Assembly (NCBI GenBank): GCA_028282045.1
Contig: JANQIS010000015.1
Location: 1 to 20,523 of the forward strand
DNA length: 20,523 nt
Reading direction: 5' to 3'
Source: Gammaproteobacteria bacterium
Lineage (GTDB): Bacteria > Pseudomonadota > Gammaproteobacteria > Francisellales > CACEW01
Below the pieces are notes generated by a model. The model was not told where the DNA came from, did no database searches, and was given only the letters and a program-made list of their open reading frames with translations. Position 1 is the stretch's first letter. Every line of letters begins with the position of its first letter. Below, in pieces: positions 1 through 7,397 of the stretch. The translations under genes were made by a program, and so were the position numbers.

Positions 1-1
1 A

Positions 2-181
2 ACCATGATTAAAGCGCATCAATATGACACTGTGATCGAGATTGATGGCGGGGTGAAGCCAGACAACATTGCCGAAATTGCCCAAGCTGGTGTTAATGCT
101 TTTGTTGCCGGATCAGCGATTTTCAGTCAGCCGGATTACGCTGCGGTGATTAACGCCATGCGTGAGCAATTAGCTTTATAA
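2..181 (+). CDS. rpe: Ribulose-phosphate 3-epimerase, C-terminal 59 residues (5' end outside window)
   Basis: Open from the window edge to TAA at 179-181. Rpe interconverts D-ribulose 5-phosphate and D-xylulose 5-phosphate in the cytoplasmic pentose phosphate pathway. The visible part carries the family's last beta/alpha units of the TIM barrel: IEIDGGVKPDNI, where the aspartate is the second catalytic acid and metal ligand of the family, followed by the phosphate-binding stretch AGVNAFVAGSAIF. The tail INAMREQLAL is the expected C-terminal helix. It converges on coq7, with only 18 bp between the two stop codons. The identification rests on the DGG and VAGSAIF motifs and is secure despite the truncation; the N-terminal catalytic residues cannot be examined. 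Confidence 0.93.
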   Translation, partial: TMIKAHQYDTVIEIDGGVKPDNIAEIAQAGVNAFVAGSAIFSQPDYAAVINAMREQLAL

Positions 182-199
182 ACCCAAAAAGGCCATAAA

Positions 200-838
200 C
201 TACAGATAGTAAGCCGTAGTGGTCATCAGTTTGGACTGCCATGTCATGATGTGTTGAATCCAAGTGGGTAGTATTCTTGCGCCGGCAGTACGCGCAGCAT
301 TGGCATGGTCAATTTCATCTTGTTTCATTTGCACTAGAATTGCTCGACTGTAAGAATCTGCTGCAGGTAAGCGCTCTAGGTGTTCATCAATATGGCGCTC
401 TACTTTTTCTTCAGTAGCGACAACAAAGCCCAAACTCCAGTCATTGCCAACCAGGCTGGCTGTGGCACCAATCAGAAAAGAGGCGACGTACCAGAAGGTG
501 TTGAGATAACTGGTGTGAGTCTGTAACTGTTGCAGACGGTCCTGGCACCAAGCTAAGTGATCTTGTTCTTCTTGGGCGGCATGATGTAGATGTTGGCGTG
601 TTGGCTCATCACGCGTTGCCCATGCCTGGCCACGGTAAAGTGCCTGGGCACAAATCTCACCCGTGTGATCCACCCGTATTAAGCCTTGGCTGATCCGTCG
701 CTCTTGGGTATTGAGGTGTGGTTCGGGAAGGGTTGCTGCAGGATTAACACGCTGGCGTGCCGGCGTACGGCAAAACACGGTTCGCAGTCCATGGTCCAAT
801 TCGCTAATCAGGCGGTCAGTAAATGATAACTGTCTCAA
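200..838 (-). CDS. coq7: Coq7-family demethoxyubiquinone hydroxylase
   Basis: Encodes a 212-residue di-iron monooxygenase that adds the C6 hydroxyl in ubiquinone biosynthesis (2-polyprenyl-3-methyl-6-methoxy-1,4-benzoquinone to the 5-hydroxy product), acting at the inner membrane face. The carboxylate/histidine ligand set of the Coq7 family is visible: E61 in DHTGEICAQ, E91 and H94 in EEQDH, E143 in ATEEKVERH, and E175 and H178 in DEIDH. A hydrophobic stretch around 114-142 is the membrane-associated helix region. The length is normal for the bacterial family. The start is TTG at 836-838; an in-frame stop lies about 20 bp upstream and no ATG or GTG occurs nearby, so TTG is the only plausible full-length start, and no Shine-Dalgarno sequence is seen. 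Coq7 is one of the alternative C6 hydroxylases found in proteobacteria in place of UbiF. Confidence 0.93.
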   Translation of the reverse strand: MRQLSFTDRLISELDHGLRTVFCRTPARQRVNPAATLPEPHLNTQERRISQGLIRVDHTGEICAQALYRGQAWATRDEPTRQHLHHAAQEEQDHLAWCQDRLQQLQTHTSYLNTFWYVASFLIGATASLVGNDWSLGFVVATEEKVERHIDEHLERLPAADSYSRAILVQMKQDEIDHANAARTAGARILPTWIQHIMTWQSKLMTTTAYYL

Positions 839-850
839 CGGTCTGAATAG

Positions 851-879
851 GTATTATTAACATTTCATTATGATAACAA
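851..879 (-). promoter_or_regulatory. Candidate sigma70 promoter for coq7
   Basis: Read on the minus strand, TTGTTA (874-879) and TAATAC (851-856) are separated by exactly 17 bp. A start site about 7 bp downstream would fall only a few bases before the TTG start of coq7, giving a leaderless or nearly leaderless mRNA. That would fit the missing Shine-Dalgarno sequence. The region is AT-rich, so chance matches are likely. Confidence 0.35.
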
Positions 880-1047
880 AAATAACACCGCTACATAACG
901 CTCATGAGTGGCAAATTATGTTATCTAGCCATTATTGCCTTTGTGTTGTTTGAAAAACGGCAGATCATTAAGCGTGAAATAATACGAATTACCTTATTAT
1001 TTTTTTACCGCATAATCGATTGATATTTCACTGAAAAAATATGAACT

Positions 1048-2658
1048 ATGCCTGCTGTAACTGATCGAATAAATGATGATGTTTTAGTTGAATTTGAAGC
1101 GCTGCTAAAGAAAGAGCTTAGTAAAGCAAATCCGTCCCGTAAAAAAGAATGGATTGCCACTATCTCAACTCTGTTAGCTCCACTTGCTGCAGCAACTTTT
1201 TATTTTATTGGTTCGATTGCCGCCAAAGAAATTACTAAAGAGCAGTGGGTGCAAGACCTTTTAATTAGCGAGGGAATCATAGGCAATTTTTTCACTGGAA
1301 AGTTTGCTCTGGATGCCACTCTCTCTGAGCTGTTTGCCAAACCAGGTGTTTTTAGGAAAATTTCCGGAAGAAGTCTTATCAGTAACGGTGCCCTTAATAT
1401 TGCTGCCGGCGTGATTAGCATGACGGTGGCAATCACTAATTATTTTCTCTCAACTCAAGGTGGTGAGCAAGATCAGATGTCGTCATGGGTCACCGCTTTG
1501 AATATGGCCAGTAATGCGCTTTTTGCTTCTTCAATGTACTACGGTGCTAAAAAAATGATGTCAGGGGCACAATATGTATGGCAGTGGACAAAGATGTATT
1601 TTTCACCGCAAAGTCGCGATTTGCATGATATTAGAACAGCATTGGTTCACGCCATTGATACTAAGTTATCAGAGCCGGAGTCTTTACGGCAATTATTGTC
1701 GTTGCTCGACGAAGATAATGGAGAACAAGGTGCCAGTGAAGGCAATATATTAGACAAACTGTTTGAAGGTGTTGAGTCAGATACGTCCGAGTCAAGTGAT
1801 GACACTCACGATACAGCACCATTATTGGATGAACAGAGCACATCAGGTTGGAAAGGTGGATTTAAGCGTACGTTTGATGCCATGGCTATTGTGACAATGG
1901 TGTTTGCCACCACGGGATTTGTTTATCAAACAGCAGTAGGGACTTATGAACTTGTAGCCGGTGTATCAAAAGTGGGGGCTTTTGTAGCAGCAGCACTTGT
2001 CGCATCGGTGGCTGCGATTGGTGAGACCGGGTTCAATGTCAATGCAGCGAGAGGTTTGCGCCCTGAGTTGGAAAAGATTTATGACGCAATATTAGATAAG
2101 GATTATGGCGTAATAGCATCTTCCTTAGCTGCCTTTGTGAGCATGGCTTTATCAGGGGTTTCAGGTTATGAAGCCAATAGCGCAACTTGGAAATTTGGTG
2201 GCCCACATAGTGAATTAATTGCTGTGATAGCCGGCTATATTGGTTTGGCCTCTGTCAGCACAGTAAATACGGTTTATGGGGCCCAGGCGCTCCGTAACTT
2301 TTTAAAAGAGTTTAAATGCTGTTGTCAATCACAAGAAGCTAAAAAAATGGCAACATTGCTAGGTCGATTACATGACTTCAAACAGTCACTCCATGACATG
2401 ACAGATTCCCAATTAAAGGCGCTGATAGGCAAAGGGGTGATCTCACAGCAGGTGTTGGAAAAACTTAATATTCGGCCCGAAACTTATGGTAGTTTTTTAC
2501 CTGGCAATAACGCCTCTGATATCCCTGAGGTTCCTACAGCCCCTTCCAACAGCAATTTACCTGCATGTCCTTTTTTAGAAAATCAGGCGCAAATAGAAGT
2601 CGTTGTTACTGGCGGAGCTGATACCACTACAGATCAGCGAGTTCACTCTCCAGCTTAG
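1048..2658 (+). CDS. Unrecognised multi-spanning membrane protein, 536 residues
   Basis: I do not recognise a family. The 5' flank is AT-rich and there is no good Shine-Dalgarno sequence before ATG 1048. Hydrophobic segments lie near residues 36-58, 110-134, 147-168, 276-298, 307-326, 353-373 and 388-411. They form two membrane blocks separated by a soluble linker of about 100 residues (170-275), whose acidic Ser/Asp/Glu-rich part is 217-262. The two blocks end alike (SMYYGAKKM near 162-170; NTVYGAQAL near 407-415), and each is followed by a charged helical region, suggesting an ancient internal duplication. Residues 424-426 are three consecutive cysteines just after the last membrane segment. 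There is no cleavable signal peptide; the N-terminus (1-35) is charged and helical. It stands alone between convergent neighbours. A secreted effector of an intracellular bacterium or an orphan inner-membrane protein are both possible; neither is shown. Confidence 0.8.
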   Translation: MPAVTDRINDDVLVEFEALLKKELSKANPSRKKEWIATISTLLAPLAAATFYFIGSIAAKEITKEQWVQDLLISEGIIGNFFTGKFALDATLSELFAKPGVFRKISGRSLISNGALNIAAGVISMTVAITNYFLSTQGGEQDQMSSWVTALNMASNALFASSMYYGAKKMMSGAQYVWQWTKMYFSPQSRDLHDIRTALVHAIDTKLSEPESLRQLLSLLDEDNGEQGASEGNILDKLFEGVESDTSESSDDTHDTAPLLDEQSTSGWKGGFKRTFDAMAIVTMVFATTGFVYQTAVGTYELVAGVSKVGAFVAAALVASVAAIGETGFNVNAARGLRPELEKIYDAILDKDYGVIASSLAAFVSMALSGVSGYEANSATWKFGGPHSELIAVIAGYIGLASVSTVNTVYGAQALRNFLKEFKCCCQSQEAKKMATLLGRLHDFKQSLHDMTDSQLKALIGKGVISQQVLEKLNIRPETYGSFLPGNNASDIPEVPTAPSNSNLPACPFLENQAQIEVVVTGGADTTTDQRVHSPA

Positions 2659-2676
2659 CTCTCTTAGAGAGCTAAG
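2654..2676. terminator. Perfect 10-bp hairpin between convergent genes
   Basis: CTTAGCTCTC (2654-2663) and GAGAGCTAAG (2667-2676) are exact reverse complements around the loop TTA. The hairpin includes the TAG stop of the 536-residue gene and lies 4 bp past the rpoD stop. The following bases are only mildly T-rich on the plus strand and not on the minus strand. It is therefore a likely bidirectional 3' end or stabilising structure, but not a textbook intrinsic terminator. Confidence 0.5.
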
Positions 2677-2680
2677 GCTG

Positions 2681-4645
2681 TTATTCTTCGCTGCCGGTGA
2701 GGAAGCTACGTAACATCTCAGCACGGCTGGGGTGTCTGAGTTTACGTAATGCTTTAGCCTCAATCTGACGGATACGCTCACGCGTGACATCAAATTGTTT
2801 ACCCACTTCTTCGAGCGTGTGATCGGTGTTCATGTTAATACCAAAACGCATACGCAGTACTTTCGATTCACGTTCTGTCAGGCCCTCCAGTACTTCCTGC
2901 ACCACATAGTTCAAACTGCTGCTGGTAGTGGCATCCACCGGAGAGTCCATAGTTGGATCTTCAATAAAATCACCCAGGCTGGAATCTTCATCATCACCAA
3001 TAGGTGTTCCCATAGAGATGGGCTCTTTGGCAATTTTCAGTACCTTGCGAATCTTATCTTCAGCAATATCCATTTTCTCTGCCAGCTCTTCTGGCGTCGG
3101 TTCACGGCCATGCTCTTGTACCATCTGGCGAGAAATGCGATTGAGCTTATTGATGGTCTCGATCATGTGCACTGGAATACGAATAGTACGTGCCTGGTCG
3201 GCGATCGAACGAGTAATTGCCTGGCGAATCCACCAGGTTGCATAAGTAGAGAATTTGTACCCACGGCGATATTCAAATTTATCCACGGCTTTCATCAAGC
3301 CGATATTGCCTTCCTGAATCAGATCAAGGAATTGCAGGCCACGGTTAGTGTATTTTTTAGCGATGGAGATCACCAGGCGCAAGTTGGCTTCAACCATTTC
3401 TTTCTTGGCACGGCGGGTTTTCGCCTCTCCAATAGACATTTTGCGATTGGCTTCTTTAATTTCATCTACCGGCAAGCCAAAAGCTTTGGCAGTGGTATGA
3501 ATTTTCTTCTGTGCTTCGAGGATATCCTCTGCCATTGTCTTTAAGGTAGGGACGTAATCTTTATTTGAAGTGAGGAATGGTTCGATCCACTGCGGGTTGG
3601 CTTCATTGCCTTGGAAGGTGGTGATAAATTGCTTGCGTGGCATCTTAGCTTTGTCAATAACCAGGCGCATAATGACACGCTCTTGTGAGCGAATGCCATC
3701 TAAAGCTTGGCGTAGCTCCCCGGTCAAGCGGTTAAATGCTACCGAGGCGATTTTGAAGGTGAGAAAACACTCGGACATAGCCTTGAGCGCTTTTTGATAT
3801 GCTTTACTGTCAGTACCTTTAGATTTTTTGTTCTCAACGAGCTGTTCGTATTTTACTTTTAAATCGGCAAAACGTTCTGCCACCACTTGTGGATCAGGGC
3901 CGCTATCACCATCGGTGTCGCCGCCGCCGTCATCGTCGTCGTCATCCTCATCACTCTCGTCACCGCTTTGTTCTCCAGATTGATCGTCAGAGGCAGATTT
4001 TGCTTTGGGTTTTGCCGGTTCAGGGCCTTTGGCCTCTTTTTTTGGGGTTGCAAAATCCATGTCATCGTCTTCTTGCTGATCTTCATCAAGCAATGATCCC
4101 AATGGTGTGGCAAAGGCGTCATCTTCTGGCTCATCAATAAAGCCCATAACGATATTTGATAATGGACGCTCTTCACTTTCACAGCGTTCATAGAGTTCGA
4201 TATAGCGACGTACAATCGGTGGGTATTTTGACAAAGCATCGAGCACCTGTTGCGTGCCTTCTTCAATGCGCTTAGCAATAGCGATTTCGCCTTGGCGGGT
4301 GAGTAACTCTACAGAGCCCATTTCTCGCATATACATGCGTACCGGGTCAGTGGTGCGGCCAAGCTCGCCGTCTACACTGGAGAGCGCATCGGCGGCAGCA
4401 TCAGCAGCTTCGTCATCGGCATTGCTGCCGGTTTTAAGCAGTAACTCATCGCCATCTGGTGCAGATTCAAATACGGGAACCATATCGTTGAGCATATTGA
4501 TAATTTCTTCCAACTGCTCAGGATCGGTCATCTCATCGGGAAGATAGTCATTGATTTCCGCGTAAGTAAGATAACCCTTTTCTTTTCCCATACTGATGAG
4601 TTCACGCAGTTGGGCAATTTTTTGTTCACGATCGATTAAGCTCAT
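2681..4645 (-). CDS. rpoD: RNA polymerase primary sigma factor, sigma-70
   Basis: A 654-residue housekeeping sigma factor that directs RNA polymerase core to most promoters. Visible in order: region 1.1 (about 1-80, LRELISMGKEKGYLTYAEIN), region 1.2 (about 95-130, DPVRMYMREMGSVELLTRQGE), a long non-conserved region (about 130-380), region 2 (about 418-490, including GLQFLDLIQEGNIGLMKAV and YKFSTYATWWIRQAI for core binding and -10 recognition), region 3, and region 4 with the helix-turn-helix VGKQFDVTRERIRQIEAKAL that reads the -35 element. The non-conserved region holds a very acidic low-complexity tract near 200-250 with a run of Asp and Gly. The minus-strand AAGG lies 6 bases before the ATG. 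It is the last gene of the rpsU-yqeY-dnaG-rpoD set, but a 386-bp gap separates it from dnaG, so it probably has its own promoter. Confidence 0.98.
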   Translation of the reverse strand: MSLIDREQKIAQLRELISMGKEKGYLTYAEINDYLPDEMTDPEQLEEIINMLNDMVPVFESAPDGDELLLKTGSNADDEAADAAADALSSVDGELGRTTDPVRMYMREMGSVELLTRQGEIAIAKRIEEGTQQVLDALSKYPPIVRRYIELYERCESEERPLSNIVMGFIDEPEDDAFATPLGSLLDEDQQEDDDMDFATPKKEAKGPEPAKPKAKSASDDQSGEQSGDESDEDDDDDDGGGDTDGDSGPDPQVVAERFADLKVKYEQLVENKKSKGTDSKAYQKALKAMSECFLTFKIASVAFNRLTGELRQALDGIRSQERVIMRLVIDKAKMPRKQFITTFQGNEANPQWIEPFLTSNKDYVPTLKTMAEDILEAQKKIHTTAKAFGLPVDEIKEANRKMSIGEAKTRRAKKEMVEANLRLVISIAKKYTNRGLQFLDLIQEGNIGLMKAVDKFEYRRGYKFSTYATWWIRQAITRSIADQARTIRIPVHMIETINKLNRISRQMVQEHGREPTPEELAEKMDIAEDKIRKVLKIAKEPISMGTPIGDDEDSSLGDFIEDPTMDSPVDATTSSSLNYVVQEVLEGLTERESKVLRMRFGINMNTDHTLEEVGKQFDVTRERIRQIEAKALRKLRHPSRAEMLRSFLTGSEE

Positions 4646-4661
4646 AATTCACCTTAGTTTA

Positions 4662-4667
4662 ATTATA
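4662..4667 (-). promoter_or_regulatory. Candidate -10 element for rpoD
   Basis: A perfect TATAAT on the minus strand lies 16 bp before the rpoD ATG. No consensus -35 sits at 16-18 bp (the best hexamer there is ACTGCA) and there is no extended -10 TG. Use of this site would give a 5' leader of only about 10 bases starting at the Shine-Dalgarno. A promoter further upstream in the 386-bp leader is equally possible. Confidence 0.3.
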
Positions 4668-4945
4668 ACTGCCAAGCAGTACCCTGCAGTTCGCGTCCGC
4701 TCTTTACCATCGATGACAGGCCGCTCATGACACATCCAGGCATGAACTGATATATGGCTTGCGGGCAGAGTTAACACCGTGTTTTCCTTAGCACGAAGGA
4801 CCGAGCATTCTATCCTTTCATTGTGCTGATGTCCACCACGGTCGATTGCGAATCATTGCTCGGGCACACTTGGCATTAATTTACTGCATGGAAACTGTGT
4901 CTTACCTTGCTATTATCTCCAGGCTCTGTGCTGAACATCGATCCG

Positions 4946-4970
4946 CTATGCCATCATTCACAACCTCCTT
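4946..4970 (-). other. Shine-Dalgarno plus three-codon minigene (Met-Met-Ala-stop)
   Basis: On the minus strand AAGGAGG (4964-4970) is followed after six bases by ATG ATG GCA TAG (4957 down to 4946). The ribosome site is the strongest in the window, with ideal spacing, yet it opens a frame of only three codons in the dnaG-rpoD leader. A GTG two bases after the site opens a 19-codon alternative, but that spacing is too short. Whether it is translated or regulatory cannot be told from sequence. Confidence 0.35.
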
Positions 4971-5031
4971 ATTAAGCATTTTGTCAGCGCTTTTCACAGT
5001 TAACTTACATACTGATTAGTTTAGACGGATC

Positions 5032-6765
5032 TTATGGTGTTTTCTTGAGTAATTGGCGTAATTGATCCTTTTCTGCCTCGCTTAAGGAGTAGTGTTTTGA
5101 TTTCTCTATTAATATTTCTGCTTTTTGGTCTGTTTGTTGTCGCTTTATTTTCTCGATTAAGTCGCTGAACTCTTGTTTATTTGGCGGAGCTTCTAAGCTA
5201 TTGATGGCAGCATAGTGCGCCAAACGTTGTGAAACCTGGGGTTCGGGCCATTGTTGTAAAATAGCACCACTATGCCCAGGTGCATGCTTGTGGACAAAGG
5301 TGATGAGTGATATCAGCAACTGACTATTGCTATCACGGGCCTCAATGTCATTGACGGTAATATCTTGCGTCAGTGTTGGATCATGCATCAGCATAATGAT
5401 GGCTCGCTCAGATAAATCCAGGCGAACAGCCGGATTTGAAGTGCGAACTGCCAGTGGTTTGTTCTTTACCAGGTGTCGTTGCACTTGCGCCACACTCATG
5501 TGGCAGATTTCAGCAACGCGCTGCACGATAACACTACGATAGGCACCATCGGACATTGCTGTACACACTTCAATTGCCTTACTCAGAAAGCGTGCGCGAT
5601 CATCCATTTGGCTAAGCTGCAAACCTTGTGAAAGTTGCTTCATCATAAAATCGCCCAATGACATAGCGCTAGTAACTTTTTCCAGGAAATATTCAGCACT
5701 GTGTTGGCGAATAAAGGTATCGGGATCTTCACCTTGAGGTAGCAATAGGAATTGAATCTTTAATTCGCCATCCATTAACGGTAAGGCAACTTTCAGTGCA
5801 CGCCAGGCAGCTTGGATACCTGCCTGGTCACCGTCAAAGCAGAATATCACTTGTTTGGTGTGGTGCCCCAAAGTACGGATATGTTGTATTGTCACTGCTG
5901 TGCCGAGCGTGGCCACTGCCTGATGAATGCCAAATTGTGCTAAGGCAATGACATCCATATAACCTTCCACCACGATCACATGATCGAGTTTACGTTGCTG
6001 TTGCAGTGCTTCATACAGGCCATATAATGTGCGGCTCTTGTGGAAGATAGGGCTTTCCGGTGAGTTAAGGTACTTGGGGTTATCTTCAGACGAGAGCACT
6101 CGTCCGCCAAAGGCAATGGTACGTCCGCGTAAATCACGAATCGGGAACATGATACGTTGGCGGAAACGGTCATAGTAGCGTTGTTGGTCTTTATTAATCA
6201 CCAGACCGGCCTGCTGCATGAGTTTTATTTTGTCTTGTCCGAGTGTGCGGATCAAATTGTCCCAGCCAGCCGGTGCATAGCCTAGGCCATATTCCTGTGC
6301 AATATCACCGCTTAAGCCACGTGCTTTGAGATACTCGATGGCTTGTTTGCCGTGAGCTTGACGTAAATGCCATTGGTAACAACGCTGCGCTAGAGCCATC
6401 ACTTCAAAGAGCGGTTGTGAGTCTTTGCGTGTACTGCGGGTTTTGCTGACTGGTGTGGTGCTGGCTTCGCGCTCAACCTCCATGCCGGCTTGTGAGGCCA
6501 GCTCTTCAATGGCTTCGACAAAATCGAGTTTCAGGTATTCCTGGACAAAGCCAATAGCATTGCCGTGGGCACCACAGCCAAAGCAGTAGTAAAATTGTTT
6601 AGCGGGGCTGACGCTAAATGAGGGGGTTTTCTCATCATGAAACGGGCAGCAGGCACTATAATTAGCGCCTTGCTTTTTCAAACTAACGTATTGGCTAATC
6701 ACTGAGACAATATCGAGCTTATTGAGCAGGCTATCAATAAAACGCTGGGCGATACGGCCTGACAT
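5032..6765 (-). CDS. dnaG: DNA primase
   Basis: A 577-residue replicative primase that lays down RNA primers at the fork with DnaB helicase. The N-terminal CHC2 zinc-binding domain has ligands C40, H43, C61 and C64, matching the positions of the Escherichia coli enzyme. The central RNA polymerase/Toprim core has the acidic metal site E267 in VVEGYMD and D311/D313 in FCFDGDQAG, plus the YDRFRQRIMFPIRD and AFGGRVL motifs typical of DnaG. The C-terminal part, about 430-577, is the poorly conserved helicase-interacting region. The start MSGRIAQRFIDSLL is the family's usual N-terminus. It follows yqeY with only 3 bp between stop and start, so the two are almost certainly co-transcribed and perhaps translationally coupled. 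Confidence 0.98.
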   Translation of the reverse strand: MSGRIAQRFIDSLLNKLDIVSVISQYVSLKKQGANYSACCPFHDEKTPSFSVSPAKQFYYCFGCGAHGNAIGFVQEYLKLDFVEAIEELASQAGMEVEREASTTPVSKTRSTRKDSQPLFEVMALAQRCYQWHLRQAHGKQAIEYLKARGLSGDIAQEYGLGYAPAGWDNLIRTLGQDKIKLMQQAGLVINKDQQRYYDRFRQRIMFPIRDLRGRTIAFGGRVLSSEDNPKYLNSPESPIFHKSRTLYGLYEALQQQRKLDHVIVVEGYMDVIALAQFGIHQAVATLGTAVTIQHIRTLGHHTKQVIFCFDGDQAGIQAAWRALKVALPLMDGELKIQFLLLPQGEDPDTFIRQHSAEYFLEKVTSAMSLGDFMMKQLSQGLQLSQMDDRARFLSKAIEVCTAMSDGAYRSVIVQRVAEICHMSVAQVQRHLVKNKPLAVRTSNPAVRLDLSERAIIMLMHDPTLTQDITVNDIEARDSNSQLLISLITFVHKHAPGHSGAILQQWPEPQVSQRLAHYAAINSLEAPPNKQEFSDLIEKIKRQQTDQKAEILIEKSKHYSLSEAEKDQLRQLLKKTP

Positions 6766-6768
6766 TAC

Positions 6769-7218
6769 TTACGTGCTTAATTGTTGGCGCACCTGCTGGC
6801 TGACTTGACTCATATCAGCTCGGCCTTGCAATGCTGGTTTAAGCTTGCCCATCACTTCACCCATCTGAGCAATCGACTTGGCACCGGTATCAGTGATGGC
6901 CTGATGGATCAGGGCTGCAATTTCGTTGTCACTCAAGGGCTGTGGTAGATAGTGTTGCAGGGTCTCAATTTCTGCTTGTTCTTTAGCGGCCAGTTCTGGG
7001 CGGCCACCTTGTTGATACTGTACAATAGCATCGCGGCGTTGCTTAATCATTTTATCTAAAGTTGCGATAATGGCTGCATCATCGAGCTCGATACGTTCAT
7101 CGACTTCTTTTTGTTTGATCGCGGCCATGGCCAGTCGGATGGTGTCCAAGGTGGTTTTCTCTTTAGCGCGCATGGCCGCTTTCATATCTTCTTGAAGTTG
7201 GGTTTTGAGATTACTCAT
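6769..7218 (-). CDS. yqeY: YqeY/GatB-like family protein
   Basis: A 149-residue protein of the YqeY family, related to the C-terminal tRNA-interacting domain of GatB. Its role is not firmly established; an RNA-associated function is inferred for the family. The N-terminus MSNLKTQLQEDMKAAMRAKEK and the internal EVDERIELDD and YLPQPLSDNEI segments are characteristic. I place the start at ATG 7218, where family members begin; a TTG at 7245 would add nine residues (MSIYPRRNT) that look non-native. No strong Shine-Dalgarno precedes either start. It heads the surviving yqeY-dnaG-rpoD run. In many gammaproteobacteria it lies directly after rpsU, but here about 2.7 kb with three unrelated genes intervenes. 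Confidence 0.92.
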   Translation of the reverse strand: MSNLKTQLQEDMKAAMRAKEKTTLDTIRLAMAAIKQKEVDERIELDDAAIIATLDKMIKQRRDAIVQYQQGGRPELAAKEQAEIETLQHYLPQPLSDNEIAALIHQAITDTGAKSIAQMGEVMGKLKPALQGRADMSQVSQQVRQQLST

Positions 7219-7323
7219 AGTGTTGCGCCGTGGGTAAATAGACAATGGCCTTTAAGGATACTGTGTCAGGGCGAACTAATCCAGGGCGTGTGCGCAATTG
7301 CTTACCTGTTGTTACAAAATAAC

Positions 7324-7346
7324 AAGCAGGCAAAAAATGCCTGCTT
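7324..7346 (-). terminator. Intrinsic terminator-like hairpin after the isochorismatase gene
   Basis: AAGCAGGCA (7324-7332) and TGCCTGCTT (7338-7346) form a perfect 9-bp stem with a five-A loop on the plus strand (five T on the transcribed minus strand). On the minus strand the tail is TTGTTATTTTG, moderately T-rich. It lies about 50 bp past the isochorismatase stop and before yqeY. It probably ends the EamA-isochorismatase transcript and insulates the dnaG-rpoD operon. Confidence 0.65.
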
Positions 7347-7397
7347 ATCTTGTGCTGCTGGGCGCTATGTTCTTGGAGAGAAAAGCCTAAGCAGCCT

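Larger units (their letters stand above)
4646..5031. other. 386-bp gene-free region between dnaG and rpoD
   Basis: No ORF of credible length is found on either strand. Near its dnaG end it holds a perfect Shine-Dalgarno followed by a three-codon ORF (listed separately), and near its rpoD end a TATAAT hexamer. No strong T-tailed hairpin was found after dnaG, so read-through from dnaG into rpoD remains possible. In Enterobacteria rpoD has internal promoters in this cluster; I see no sigma32-type CTTGAA/CCCCAT pair here. Confidence 0.6.

Noticed and set aside
2795..3544. Plus-strand open frame of 249 codons
   Set aside because: Lies wholly antisense to the conserved regions 2-4 of rpoD, has no ribosome site, and its composition is that of a mirrored gene.
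3887..4140. Plus-strand frames rich in His/Arg or Val/Ile
   Set aside because: They are antisense readings of the Asp-rich tract of RpoD; repeats of GTC/CATC produce the odd composition.
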